64,000 nt of DNA from Arthrobacter sp. MA-N2 (GCF_000517125.1 NZ_KI912155.1:1488694-1552693), one strand, 5' to 3'; counted from the stretch's first letter, positions 18,071 to 27,789 are shown. The notes: generated by a model from the letters alone, not told the origin. Translations and numbers: made by a program.

Positions 18071-21000
18071 TGGAGTACATTTGCTTCTTTCACCCGCGAG
18101 TCAAGGGAACGGCTCCCGACCAGCTGTGCGGCGCGTGTAGTAGGCGTTTCGACTTTCCGAGCATGAATCCGCCCTCGGCAATTGCCGGGTTCGATGTTGA
18201 GCACGAACTCGGACGAGGCTTCTATGCAGTCGCCTACAGGGTGAGGCACCCGCGGACCGGCATTTCGTTCGTGATGAAGGTGACTCCCAAAGCGGTATAT
18301 GAGCTTCCCGATCCGAATGACAAAACAGTCGGTGGTTACGGAAATCGGCGCGACTTCGAAAGCGAATGCCGTCTTCACGCTTCCCTTGAAGACATCCCCG
18401 AGATTGCGCGAATCGCCAACTGGGGTGAGGCTTGCGTCGATCTGGCAGGAACACCGCTTGATGTGTACTGGACCCAGATGGAACTCGTGCGAGGCGAAAC
18501 CATAGAGCACTATTTCGCTCAAGGTAGCGTTTTGATGCCACGTGCGATCGCACAAGTTGCCGAGGATCTCTTGACCTTGAGCGACAAGCTAAAATCACAG
18601 AGCATATTTCATAACGACCTGCATGGCGGCAACGCGGTCATCGTTAATCTCCCACCGGAAAAGCACCGACGACGTGCCATCGATCCGGGGGTGGCGGTGA
18701 GGGTCTTCGATCTTGGCAGCGCGGCGAAAGACGATAAAGCGGACCTCAATTCGTCCCGGCTAGGTGATCTGGAGCAGATTTCCCTGCAGATTCACCGGCT
18801 GTTGGACCGTTTCGATCAGTCCGCTTCGTCGTCAGCAATCATCGCCAGTGATGTGAGGCTCTCTGCGCAATTGCGACGGGTGGCGCAGGCACATGCCCAA
18901 ATCGACTGGGAATCGCGGCGCGTGACTGCAACAGACATGCTCGGGGAAGTGCGGCGTGCGTACGAGGTGGCGGTGCACCCGGAACAATACCGTCCGATCG
19001 AGTTCCAATCCATTCAAGATCACTACAATGCCCAGACACTCCCATCGGCGTTCGCAAGGACCTTGATCTATGACCCTGACGGGCAATGGACAAGGGCAAT
19101 GACTTCCGCCGGGCCTCAACTTGTCGTCGGCATGCGCGGCTGCGGGAAGACAATGCTACTTCGTTCACTCGAGTGGTCGGCACACGCCGTGGTATCCCCG
19201 GAGGAAGATCGAGCTCAAGCCGTTGCGCGGATCTCGGATCAGAGTTACTTGGGTCTTTTCGTGTCTTGCGCACATCTACGCCGGGCTCCCCGGGAACGCG
19301 TTGGTGAAGGCGCCCTCCAGCGTCTCTATCTCGCTTATGCACGGGAAGCAATCAGAGCCGTGCAGACGTTCGATGTTCATGGTCTTGGCGACCTACGGCC
19401 GGAAGCGATTGACCGGTTCTGCGAACTCATATCTGCCACCGTTCCAACGTTCGAGCACGGTGAGCAGGCTGCTGCCCTCCCCCGCATCGAGCTCGAGCTT
19501 AGCAAAGCGATACAGCGTGACGTGCCCTACGACGTCCGGCGCGCCTTCGTTCCGCTAGAGGCCTTCACGGAGCTCGCAAAGGGCATCCGGTCGCTCATCG
19601 ACATCTGGGCAGGCAAGACCGTCCTTTTTCTTCTCGACGATGTAAGCAAACGGTTCGTGAGCGAAGACGACCTCACGGATCTGCTGACACAGTTCTGCCT
19701 CAAGAGCGAGACATTCGGATTCAAGATCAGCACAGAGACGCAATCTCAAGTGCTTCATTCACCGAGCGGAGAAAGGGCGCTCGAAGGCCGCGATTACCAG
19801 GTCTTCCATCTTGGCGAACACGTCCTGGAGGCTCTGAAGGGAACGGCCGGTGGGCGATTCCTTGAGCAGATCCTGGATCGCCGCCAGCAGATTGTGAGCG
19901 GCAGCGCCGCGGTCCCTGCACGGAAGCGTCTGGGGAACCGGAGCCTGCGGAGCATTGCGGAGTCAATCAAGAACTCGGCCGGGCAGAGCGGGCATATGGA
20001 CAGGTATCCGTACTACGGATTGAGCGCCCTCGCTGCCGTCTGCGTGGGCGACATCGGCGATGTCCTTCAGATCTTTCACAAGATGACACTCGGCACCCAA
20101 CCCGGCAGTGTAATCAGCCAGCGACGGCAGCATGAGGTGCTCGTGTCCGAAAGTCGGTTGCGCCTCCTGTCACTGGTAAAGCTGGATGTAGATGACGCCT
20201 GGTATTTCAACCACAGCGCAGCGTTCGCAAACGCAAGCCACCGCGAACTCGAACAGAGAGAACGACTGCGCCAGTACTCCGACATCTTCGTCGAAGTCGA
20301 TAGCAGCGACAATGCCGCATTTAGAAAGCTCATGAACCTCGTTGACAACGGTGTGTATGTCATCATCGGCTTTAGGCAAAGGTCAAAGGCGGTCGACGGA
20401 GCCCCGATCTACCAGTTCGCCCTTCGATTTCGAAAACTCTTCGGGCTGAACTTCCAAATACCATTGAGCAATAGGGATCGATTTGAACTAACGGGCGCTT
20501 CTGTCGCGGGATGGCTTGAGGAACCCCGTTCAGAGGGTCTCACACCACTCCCGGAGTCGGGGAGTGACAAAGGTAAAAGCTGGCTGCGTGACCTCAGTGA
20601 AGACGACGAGAACGACGAAGAATCGATTGATCCCCCAGTGGGCGATGATCAGACACAACTGGCGTTGTTCGATGAGGACCTCCTCATGCCCAACCCCCCT
20701 GCCGATCTGCCGCGGACAGCTCTCAAGGTCAGCATAGACGAGCTCCCCATTGGACCCGACACGCTTAGCTGGCAATCGGCCACCATAATCGCTGGCGTCG
20801 GATTCGAAGACCGCGCCGCCGGCTCTATAGGCGCGCTCAACATAGGTGGAGTCGCTCAGGTGAACCGATTCCTTCTAGTACGGTACGCAGATGAGGGAAA
20901 TGCAGCTGACGTTGCTGCAGCCGTTGGGGCCCTTACAGACCAAATTGACTTCTTCGACGCCGATTCGCGTATTGATCCGAGCGAAGCTGTATGTGATGCA

Positions 21001-21735
21001 GTGAAATCGCTCCAGCCGGGACCCGTAATCCTAGATGTTTCGGCGCTCACAAAGCCCCTTATCTATTGCTTCACGAAAGAGCTGCTCAGCACGCGCCGCC
21101 AAGTATTCATTGTCCACAGCGCAGCGAAAACATACGATCCGCGACCAGAAGAATTGCAGCCCGTAATGGACCTCCTCGGGGAAGGAAAGTTCCCGGACGC
21201 ACTCAAGCACCTCGATGCGATCACACCAGGGGAAGGAACCGAATTCGTCCCGCTATCCGTGGGTGAGCCATGGCTCGATGCTTCCCTCCGATCAATTCTT
21301 GTCGCGTTCGTCACTCTCAAGTACCGTAGGCTCGACTCGCTACTCGAGAGTATCGCAACAGACAAAATCATCGGCGTCAGGACCACCCATTCCAGCACGC
21401 CGAAGGGTATCGAGAGCAGGGCGGTGGGTTTGATCAGCGACTACCTGGTTGCGAGCCAGAATGGTGAACTCCGTTCGGTCAGCGCAATGGACGCCGCCGC
21501 CACTTATGATCTGCTTATGGAGTACTATGACCAGTACGTCCTCGACAATGCATATCGCATAGAGCTGGCCCTGACGGGCACCAAAATGCAGACGGTAGGC
21601 GCCGCAGCATTCGCCTCGGTTGCGAGAGTCGCGAATGTGCTATATTCCATCCCGCTAAATCGAGACACGTCTCGTTTCACGCATGGAACAGGACAGACGC
21701 GTCTCTTTGAACTCTCTACTCGGCTCGCGCACTGA
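18070..21735 (+). CDS. Zinc-ribbon / protein-kinase-like / P-loop ATPase fusion with Rossmann-like C-terminal domain
   Basis: This 1221-residue multidomain protein starts with a small Cys/His cluster (Cys5, His8, Cys20, Cys23), a likely zinc ribbon. Residues about 40-300 form a kinase-like fold: glycine loop ELGRGFYAVAY (46-56), Lys70 in VMKV, catalytic loop HNDLHGGN (181-188) and metal-binding FDLG (Asp214). Residues about 330-700 form an ORC/CDC6- or STAND-like ATPase: Walker A GMRGCGKT (354-361) and Walker B VLFLLDDVS (518-526). A C-terminal domain carries GFEDRAAGS (from 911) and LDVSALTK (988-995), patterns I associate with uncharacterised Rossmann-like sensor or effector domains. It is translationally coupled to the phosphorylase-like gene. 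Function unknown; a signalling or defence role is inferred. Confidence 0.65.
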   Translation: MEYICFFHPRVKGTAPDQLCGACSRRFDFPSMNPPSAIAGFDVEHELGRGFYAVAYRVRHPRTGISFVMKVTPKAVYELPDPNDKTVGGYGNRRDFESECRLHASLEDIPEIARIANWGEACVDLAGTPLDVYWTQMELVRGETIEHYFAQGSVLMPRAIAQVAEDLLTLSDKLKSQSIFHNDLHGGNAVIVNLPPEKHRRRAIDPGVAVRVFDLGSAAKDDKADLNSSRLGDLEQISLQIHRLLDRFDQSASSSAIIASDVRLSAQLRRVAQAHAQIDWESRRVTATDMLGEVRRAYEVAVHPEQYRPIEFQSIQDHYNAQTLPSAFARTLIYDPDGQWTRAMTSAGPQLVVGMRGCGKTMLLRSLEWSAHAVVSPEEDRAQAVARISDQSYLGLFVSCAHLRRAPRERVGEGALQRLYLAYAREAIRAVQTFDVHGLGDLRPEAIDRFCELISATVPTFEHGEQAAALPRIELELSKAIQRDVPYDVRRAFVPLEAFTELAKGIRSLIDIWAGKTVLFLLDDVSKRFVSEDDLTDLLTQFCLKSETFGFKISTETQSQVLHSPSGERALEGRDYQVFHLGEHVLEALKGTAGGRFLEQILDRRQQIVSGSAAVPARKRLGNRSLRSIAESIKNSAGQSGHMDRYPYYGLSALAAVCVGDIGDVLQIFHKMTLGTQPGSVISQRRQHEVLVSESRLRLLSLVKLDVDDAWYFNHSAAFANASHRELEQRERLRQYSDIFVEVDSSDNAAFRKLMNLVDNGVYVIIGFRQRSKAVDGAPIYQFALRFRKLFGLNFQIPLSNRDRFELTGASVAGWLEEPRSEGLTPLPESGSDKGKSWLRDLSEDDENDEESIDPPVGDDQTQLALFDEDLLMPNPPADLPRTALKVSIDELPIGPDTLSWQSATIIAGVGFEDRAAGSIGALNIGGVAQVNRFLLVRYADEGNAADVAAAVGALTDQIDFFDADSRIDPSEAVCDAVKSLQPGPVILDVSALTKPLIYCFTKELLSTRRQVFIVHSAAKTYDPRPEELQPVMDLLGEGKFPDALKHLDAITPGEGTEFVPLSVGEPWLDASLRSILVAFVTLKYRRLDSLLESIATDKIIGVRTTHSSTPKGIESRAVGLISDYLVASQNGELRSVSAMDAAATYDLLMEYYDQYVLDNAYRIELALTGTKMQTVGAAAFASVARVANVLYSIPLNRDTSRFTHGTGQTRLFELSTRLAH

Positions 21736-21893
21736 TTTGCTTGAATCGGTAGTTGTCAGAGCCCGAGTCTTGGAACCGCGGGGCGCTGCTCCAGCCGCCG
21801 CTTGATAACCGACGTTTCGTGTCCGTATGGCGGCCCTTCCGGGGTACGCCGCGAGCGACCGCTCAGTCGCGGGTTCGTGAGTAACAGTGTCAG

Positions 21894-22153
21894 TGCACCC
21901 CGCACTTCTCCAAGGCCGGGAAGCAGCTCGGGGCCGAGGACGAGCGCAACCTTTTCCCCAAGGCAATCCATCTTGTCGACGAGATTCGCCCCAAGGCTGT
22001 GATACTTGAAAATGTCCGGGGGCTGCTTGATGCCGTCTTCGACACGTACCGTCCGGACGTGCGACCGCTCGATGCATGCGCCTCTAACATGGGCCACTGC
22101 TTGACAACGGGCATCGTTGATAAGGACAAGGCGCAGTCGTGGTCGAGCGACTA
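21894..22153 (+). pseudogene. Fragment of a cytosine-5 DNA methyltransferase
   Basis: The plus strand reads CTPHFSKAGKQLGAEDERN, then LFPKAIHLVDEIRPKAVILE and NVRGLLDAVFDTYR. This corresponds to the region from the catalytic PC motif to the ENV motif of an m5C methyltransferase, distinct from the intact one at 3417. Motif I lies upstream of what is present and motifs VIII-X are missing. The frame ends at TAA 22151-22153 after unrelated sequence. It is a remnant of a second modification gene, truncated on both sides. Confidence 0.7.
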
Positions 22154-22690
22154 ATGTCCCCGGAGATGTTCAGCGGTTGGGGAGTGCGCACACTTGCTAC
22201 CGATATGGGGCCTACCATCCGGCTAGCTACCACAACGGTTCGGTGTGGCCGCACGACAACGCGATCAACTAGGCGGAGGCTCAGCGGGTCTCCACGGCGT
22301 TGCTTGAAGCTGCGGAATTCTCGGACGAGCGACTTCCCGAATTGTTCTGCGGATTCAGTCGGGAGGAGTTCACCGAGCCCGTAGCTTATCCTACGGCGTG
22401 CTCACCGCAGGCCTGGGCAGCGACCGCACCGATCATGCTTGTTACAACGTTGATGCGATACGACCCGGACGTATCCCTGCGCGGAATATGGATGGATCCG
22501 GTACTCCCCGGAGTCCTATGGAGATCTGCACATCACCAACGCAACGATGGGCGACTCCCGAATCACTATCGACATTTCCGGGTCCGGATTTTCTGTCAAG
22601 GGATTGCCAGACGGAATGACAGCTCGCCGAGGTTACCTGCCATGGGTGGCAGATCTTATGGAACAGGGGCGGTCTCAGCAATAGGATATC
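22140..22690 (+). pseudogene. Fragment of an amylo-alpha-1,6-glucosidase-like glycosidase
   Basis: The broken plus-strand frames read ERLMSPEMFSGWGVRTLATD, then after a shift AYHPASYHNGSVWPHDN and LPELFCGFSREEF. QAWAATAPIMLVTTLM and later DPVLPESYGDLHITNATMGD appear after further shifts. These are characteristic of the C-terminal catalytic half of glycogen-debranching-type (alpha/alpha)6 glycosidases. At least two frameshifts and an in-frame stop are present, so it is non-functional. Such a metabolic gene fragment has no link to its neighbours and probably arrived as debris of an earlier rearrangement. Confidence 0.65.
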
Positions 22691-22759
22691 CAGCTTGGGC
22701 TGCGGGCCCTAGAGGGTGTTGCACTGCTAGTGGCAGCGACGGTAGGCCATCTGAACGGC

Positions 22760-22960
22760 CACGAGCGCTGGAGGGTTAGCCGACTTCACGTCGAGGGCCG
22801 GATCCCGCTTGCCGCCCGCGCCCGCGAGACCAGCGTCAGTCTCCGCACACTTTAACACTGGCATCAGCTCGACCGCACTGGCGGCGCCAGCGCACTCAAT
22901 CCCCATCCACGGGCCGACACAGACGTCTTACGAACCAACGGCGACGGCGCGTTCACGCTC
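22760..22960 (+). pseudogene. Possible Mu/TniA-type transposase N-terminal remnant
   Basis: The plus strand reads GRIPLAARARETSVSLRTL, a stop, then HWHQLDRTGGASALNPHP. This resembles the helix-turn-helix start of Mu/Tn552/TniA-type transposases (VSLRTLQRW..YR.GG..AL). Only this short stretch is recognisable and it contains a stop. The assignment rests on a short motif and is tentative. Confidence 0.35.
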
Positions 22961-23360
22961 TTTGGGGTTGTAGCCGCGCTTGGCGTGAGGAGAACGAGCA
23001 ACCCGCAGTCCGTGCTTCTCCTCCAGCTCGCACCGACATCTTGGGCGCACTTAAACTCCTTGTGCTGGCTCCACCGGGTGCCGTCCTCGCGGACCATCGA
23101 CACGCAAGGTGAATGTGGTCATTGCCCGACTTGCTGGACCCGTGGTGGATGGCAACCCACCGGCACCGCGGCTTCCCGTCGCTGCCGGTAAATCCCATCT
23201 TCTCCGCGAAAAGGTTGTTGCTGCTTCAGAGTCGATCATCAGCGAGCTGGACATTCCCAGGTCTGCCTTCGGTGCGGGGAAGGAGGGCAGTAAGCATGTC
23301 TTCCACGTCTCGCTGGGCCGTCCGGCCGGTGAGGGACAGCTCATCGACGAGACGCGGGGG
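22900..23360 (-). pseudogene. Relaxase/mobilisation nuclease remnant
   Basis: On the minus strand, frames broken by small shifts read ELSLTGRTAQRD, then FAEKMGFTGSDGKPRCRWVA, IHHGSSKSGNDHIHLA and VREDGTRWSQHKEFKCAQD, ending SAKRGYNPKERERAVA. This follows the order seen in actinobacterial plasmid relaxases: the GNDHIH metal-binding histidines, then V(R/N)EDGT and the NPKERE tail. Several frameshifts and a stop make it inactive. It is a different relaxase family from the MobF protein at the left edge, so at least two mobilisable elements contributed to the island. Confidence 0.55.
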
Positions 23361-23425
23361 AAATCGCCTATGATTGCTGCTTGGCGTGCCGGAGAAAAAC
23401 CATTCGACTCTCGTCGGCGTGCTGG

Positions 23426-26400
23426 CTAGCTGTGGAACCGATGGACCCTCCGGCGGCCCCCCTCTTGGGGGTAGCTGCTGACAACTCCGGCGTCTTTCAG
23501 GCGTCTGAGAATCGTCAGGTGGGCTGAATCGTCCGGCAAGAGGGGGCGTTCCCTGCCAGGGTCGGCGATGAGGGGGTAGTCTCCGCCCATCCCGCGGAGG
23601 AGGTCGCGCATCTCCGGTTCCGTGAGGGCGGGAGAATGAGCCATCAGCCGCACCAAAGTGTTGTCCTCCACCCCAGACCGGGTGGCCAGTTGGATCTGCG
23701 GGTAGTCGAGCTGGATATCCTGATCCTGTTCCGCATATCGAGCAGCAGCGCGGACCCCTGTGCCGTCATCGCCCATTGCATACTCAGCAAGACTTTCGAG
23801 TACAGCGGCCTTCACGTTTGGCGAGATCCGGGCACTGGCGAAAAGCGAAGGCAGGTCGGCGGCGGGGAGTATCGCGGGGCTCATGTAATCAGCGAAATGC
23901 TCCGAGCCTTCGATCGCGGACTCACGAGTTGACCAGTCGAGCATTAATGCATTGGAGAATGCCGATGGTCCGTCGGCGATGACGCCTCGTTCAAGGAGAT
24001 GGCCGATCAGTTCTCCTGATTCGGGCTGGATGTTTTCTGCCGGGACGTGAAGACCTGGATCGACAAGACTACTCGCGAGCCCTACGCGCAGCTCCGGATC
24101 CGAAAGGGCCTCCCGCGAAGCCAGCAGCGTGATGGCCAGAGCAATTCGCTTGGAGCCGTCTGTGCCGTCAACCGCGGCAATCGCCACATCTTTTCGAAGA
24201 AGGATCGCGAGCCCGGGACCGACTTCGCCCAGATTGTCGATACAGGCGGTGACGTTCTCGAAAGTTGCCGTGGTCCTGTGATCCCCGGCAAGGGCGTCCC
24301 AGGCCGCAGCAGGCACGGTCTTCAGGTCCGGAACGAAGCAGTCTTCCGCGGCACCTTGGATGACCGCTGCGAGAAGGTCCTGGTCTATCTGGGCCGCGTG
24401 AACGTCCTGAATGATCTGCGCGAATGCTTCCGGGTGAGAAACGGTCCGATCTCCGTCGTGAACGACTGCGAGGTACTGGTCGAGCTCCTCCAACACGTGT
24501 CGGTAGACGTTCTCTGCGGTTTCGCGGAGGCGGTCCAACGCAATGTCCTGACCTCCGGCGAGGAACCGGAGGTTCTCGGCAGTGATCCTGTAGCAACTTA
24601 GGTCGGCGGCGACCTCGAGCGCTGCAGGGCTCAGTGCCCTCAGTGATGGCAGTGCGGCTTCGCTCTCAGCGATCAGCGCCATGGCCTTTGCGGCGTCATC
24701 CTGTTTTTTGTCGGCGGTGAGGGAGGCGATTTCTGCGGCGTGATCTTCGAAGTAGGAGCGGACTGCTCCACCGAGGTTGTAGGTGAGGCCTGGGCTCCAG
24801 TTGCGCAGAGCTTCATCGATCAGGACGACGGTCAGCTCGCCTTCCTCGGCGACCAGCCATTCGAAGATCGCCGGCACGAGGGGCACTAGCCCCTCGATGA
24901 ACTTTCGGCGCTGTTGTCCGTGGGCGAGGTATTCGCTACCAAAGGCTTTTTCGGCCTCTCCCCAGGCGCCCATTTGGCCGAACAGATGCTTGACGAGCTT
25001 TGGCTTATTCTCGAGAAGGTGGTCCATGACGGAGCAGTTATACATGCTCGGATCGCGGAGGACCCCCTCTCCCTTCTCGGCGATGATGGCATCCACATCA
25101 TCTCCGAGAAGGACATATACAGGGTCGGCCTGTCCTTTGTCGATGTGCTGGACGATGTAGTTCTGAGCATCGAGGCGTAGGTGCTTGCCGTAGTAGACCG
25201 AGACATAGAGGGCGAAGTAGTCGTTGATGTAGCCGTTGGCGACGAGCTGGCGGGCGAGTTCTGATCCGAGCAGCCGCTTGCTGATGCCGCGGAAGGTCTC
25301 CCCTTCATTCGAACGGGCGGGAAGAGTAAACTCTGGTCGCGCTGCGAGCTCCTGCCACGTGTTGTGGCGGAGGAAGTCAGTTCGTTGAATCGCATCATCT
25401 TTGATGCGATTCAACTCGGTCCGGTCCGCTTCGTTCCAGGCTTCAGGGACGATCTCGATCCCGAGGAAGGAGGAGAGTTGTTCGAAGGGCACGGAGTATG
25501 CGGGGTAGCCAGGGTTGAATTGGATCCCCACCGGGCCGCGTTCGGTGATCAGTCTTGTCCATGTTGATCCGTCACGGATGCCGGCGCTGTCTACTACGAC
25601 TCCACCCATCAAGACCGTCGCCCGCGCCTCCCCGTTCGGGTGGCGCCGGCCCAACACTTGGGCGAGCTGTTCCAGTCGCTCGCCCAACTGTTCGCTCCGA
25701 GCAGCAATGGCGTTGAGGGTTTCCAGCCGTGAAGCGGCGTCGCGGGCCGTGCTCGTCTCGTGCGCGATGTTCTCCCTGACCAGCTTCCGCCATTCCCCGT
25801 GCAGCATATCGAGTTGACTATCGCCGAAGCGGATCTTCTCGAAATCGGCCATGTGGACGTTCTTATACACGATCATGGAAAAGAGTCGATCCGCGTCGAG
25901 ACCGCTGAGGCGCTTGTCCTCAGTGGAGCTCAGGAGCTTGCTGGCGAACACGTCGTATTCGTTGCGCATATTGTGGATGAGGCGCATATCTGCAACGTGC
26001 CGCGCAGCCAGGTTGATTAGGTCTCGGGAGACGCCGGTGCCCTTCATGTCATCTGCCATGAGGTCGCGGGCATTTCGGTGGGTGATGAACGGTACAACGG
26101 GTACGACCAGGTCGAAAAACTTCGTCCGGTTGGCCCGCTCGATTTCTTCCCTCGCTTCGTCCGCTTGACCTTCGTCCCCGGAGCTTTCACCGATCTTCTC
26201 GAAGACACTGTCCCGCAAAGCGTAGATGAACTTCAGCGGCCGCCGGCGTTTGACCTGCTTTGCGCCGTTAAGGAGAGTGTTCAGCGCCTTGAGTGCTTCG
26301 AAGATATGCACATCGTTGAACCTGTCGATGTCCTCGAAGACCACGATGTCTCGCTTGCTCACCTCGAAGTAATAGACGATCTCATCGAGGTACTGGTCAA

Positions 26401-27073
26401 AATAGCTGGATGATTGAGACGACAGAGAGACCGTGGCCGGCCCTGCGGTGAACTTATCGAGGAACACCCTGTTGTGGGTGAGCCAACGGATGACTACCAC
26501 CGACCCGGACAGGAGGAGGAAGAGCATGCCATGGGCGAGCCACAGCAGGGCAGTGTCGGCGCCCGCTATTGTCATGAACGGTTTGTCGAGGCCGGTCAGG
26601 AACAGCACACCCAGAGCAAGTAACCCGACCGTCAGCCCGAACACTACTTGCCGTCCCCACTGGAAACGGGTGATACGGCGGAATCTCGACCCCCGGGTCC
26701 TGGACGGATCCTCCTTGTAGAGGATCTGCTTCACGATCTCCTTCTCGATCCGATTTGTCGGCGTTGCGTCCGCTGTTTTCGCAGCATCAGCCGCCGGCGC
26801 TCCAGCGGGTTCGTTACCGGGCTCCTTGACAGGTACCTTGCCAACCGTGGAGAACGAAAGTTCGACAACCCGTTTCGGGTATTTTCTGGCAATCTCTCCC
26901 AAGATGCTGCTCTTTCCAGTACCGTATGGGCCGGTCAAAGCGATGTTCCGCACCGCGGGCATTTTCTCGATCGCATCGACCAGCAGATCGACATACAGCT
27001 TGTGCTGGTCCTCAAACTCCGGAGCTAGACTCCGCAGTGCTAGCGTCCCATCCGCAAAGGTTTCACGATTCAA
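23426..27073 (-). CDS. YobI-like / KAP-type membrane P-loop NTPase
   Basis: This 1215-residue protein has Walker A GPYGTGKSS at residues 48-56 and Walker B IVVFEDID at 243-250. Two hydrophobic helices sit between them (about 143-161 and 176-196). Transmembrane helices inserted between Walker A and B are the signature of KAP-type NTPases, and the N-terminus (LAPEFEDQHKLYVDLLVDAI) fits the YobI-like family. The remaining 900 residues are helical and unrecognised. The start is TTG 27073, with AAGGAA six bases upstream. It stands alone on the minus strand between debris regions. A membrane-linked defence or stress role is plausible but inferred. Confidence 0.75.
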   Translation of the reverse strand: MNRETFADGTLALRSLAPEFEDQHKLYVDLLVDAIEKMPAVRNIALTGPYGTGKSSILGEIARKYPKRVVELSFSTVGKVPVKEPGNEPAGAPAADAAKTADATPTNRIEKEIVKQILYKEDPSRTRGSRFRRITRFQWGRQVVFGLTVGLLALGVLFLTGLDKPFMTIAGADTALLWLAHGMLFLLLSGSVVVIRWLTHNRVFLDKFTAGPATVSLSSQSSSYFDQYLDEIVYYFEVSKRDIVVFEDIDRFNDVHIFEALKALNTLLNGAKQVKRRRPLKFIYALRDSVFEKIGESSGDEGQADEAREEIERANRTKFFDLVVPVVPFITHRNARDLMADDMKGTGVSRDLINLAARHVADMRLIHNMRNEYDVFASKLLSSTEDKRLSGLDADRLFSMIVYKNVHMADFEKIRFGDSQLDMLHGEWRKLVRENIAHETSTARDAASRLETLNAIAARSEQLGERLEQLAQVLGRRHPNGEARATVLMGGVVVDSAGIRDGSTWTRLITERGPVGIQFNPGYPAYSVPFEQLSSFLGIEIVPEAWNEADRTELNRIKDDAIQRTDFLRHNTWQELAARPEFTLPARSNEGETFRGISKRLLGSELARQLVANGYINDYFALYVSVYYGKHLRLDAQNYIVQHIDKGQADPVYVLLGDDVDAIIAEKGEGVLRDPSMYNCSVMDHLLENKPKLVKHLFGQMGAWGEAEKAFGSEYLAHGQQRRKFIEGLVPLVPAIFEWLVAEEGELTVVLIDEALRNWSPGLTYNLGGAVRSYFEDHAAEIASLTADKKQDDAAKAMALIAESEAALPSLRALSPAALEVAADLSCYRITAENLRFLAGGQDIALDRLRETAENVYRHVLEELDQYLAVVHDGDRTVSHPEAFAQIIQDVHAAQIDQDLLAAVIQGAAEDCFVPDLKTVPAAAWDALAGDHRTTATFENVTACIDNLGEVGPGLAILLRKDVAIAAVDGTDGSKRIALAITLLASREALSDPELRVGLASSLVDPGLHVPAENIQPESGELIGHLLERGVIADGPSAFSNALMLDWSTRESAIEGSEHFADYMSPAILPAADLPSLFASARISPNVKAAVLESLAEYAMGDDGTGVRAAARYAEQDQDIQLDYPQIQLATRSGVEDNTLVRLMAHSPALTEPEMRDLLRGMGGDYPLIADPGRERPLLPDDSAHLTILRRLKDAGVVSSYPQEGGRRRVHRFHS

Positions 27074-27289
27074 TTAAATTCCTTCCCCATTCATGGCTGA
27101 TGCTACCCGGGGGTCACGACATACAGCATGAAGAAGTGGCGGACGAGCGGACACGGATCAGGACGGATCGAATGTCTTGCTGCAGGACATTGGCGCCCAC
27201 GAGTTCCTGCATGCGCTGACGAGCTCGGTCCAAAGCTGTCGTTCCTTTACCGCAGCGCCGTCAGGCTCAGCTCGGGCCGCACGCTTTCG

Positions 27290-27480
27290 GCACGTTCAGC
27301 CATCCGCGCGGATCGCCACCCTCGACGAATACGACCGCGAACTCATCACCGAGCGGGTCAACGCTGGCGTCGGGCAGTGAAACAGATCGGCCCGCCCTGT
27401 GGCCGGCGAGCCTCCGATCCGCTGGTCATCGCGGACAAACTGGCTATCGCGCAGGCCGCTCCGCTCGGATCCAGTTGTAC
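27290..27480 (+). pseudogene. Serine resolvase/recombinase remnant
   Basis: The plus-strand text IATLDEYDRELITERVNAGV followed, after a shift, by PPCGRRASDPLVIADKLAIA corresponds to the region after the catalytic domain of serine resolvases (LAE.ERDLI.ERT.AG) and the start of the HTH tail. No upstream catalytic serine domain remains intact. The rest of 27074-27789 shows no gene: only a small frame ending in IYVRINGAPIGSAASGAD before the IS481 copy. Confidence 0.5.
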
Positions 27481-27789
27481 GCCCGCTAGACCATTTCAGT
27501 CTTGCCCGCATCCCGATAAAGGCCGGTTATGTCCGTCCTTGACGCACCGTCAAGGGTGGGCCGAAGGCCCATCACGCAGTGACGCGGACGCGCCCTTGAC
27601 TGAGCGGCGTGGACGGCGAGCATGAGAGGCCGGGATGCGATCCCAACCCAAGGAGGTCTGTTCATACAGCTAAACGTCGATGACGCGCGTACGCGGGGAC
27701 GCCGTTCATGGTGGTGGTCTCCCAACCGGGCATCTATGTCCGCATCAATGGCGCGCCCATCGGGTCGGCCGCGAGCGGTGCCGACTAGA

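Noticed and set aside
23109..23429. Plus-strand frame containing HVFHVSLGRPAGEGQL, which looks like a relaxase start
   Set aside because: The minus strand of the same DNA gives the stronger and longer match (MGFTGSDGKPRCRWVA, GNDHIHL, VREDGT), so the plus-strand resemblance is probably chance.
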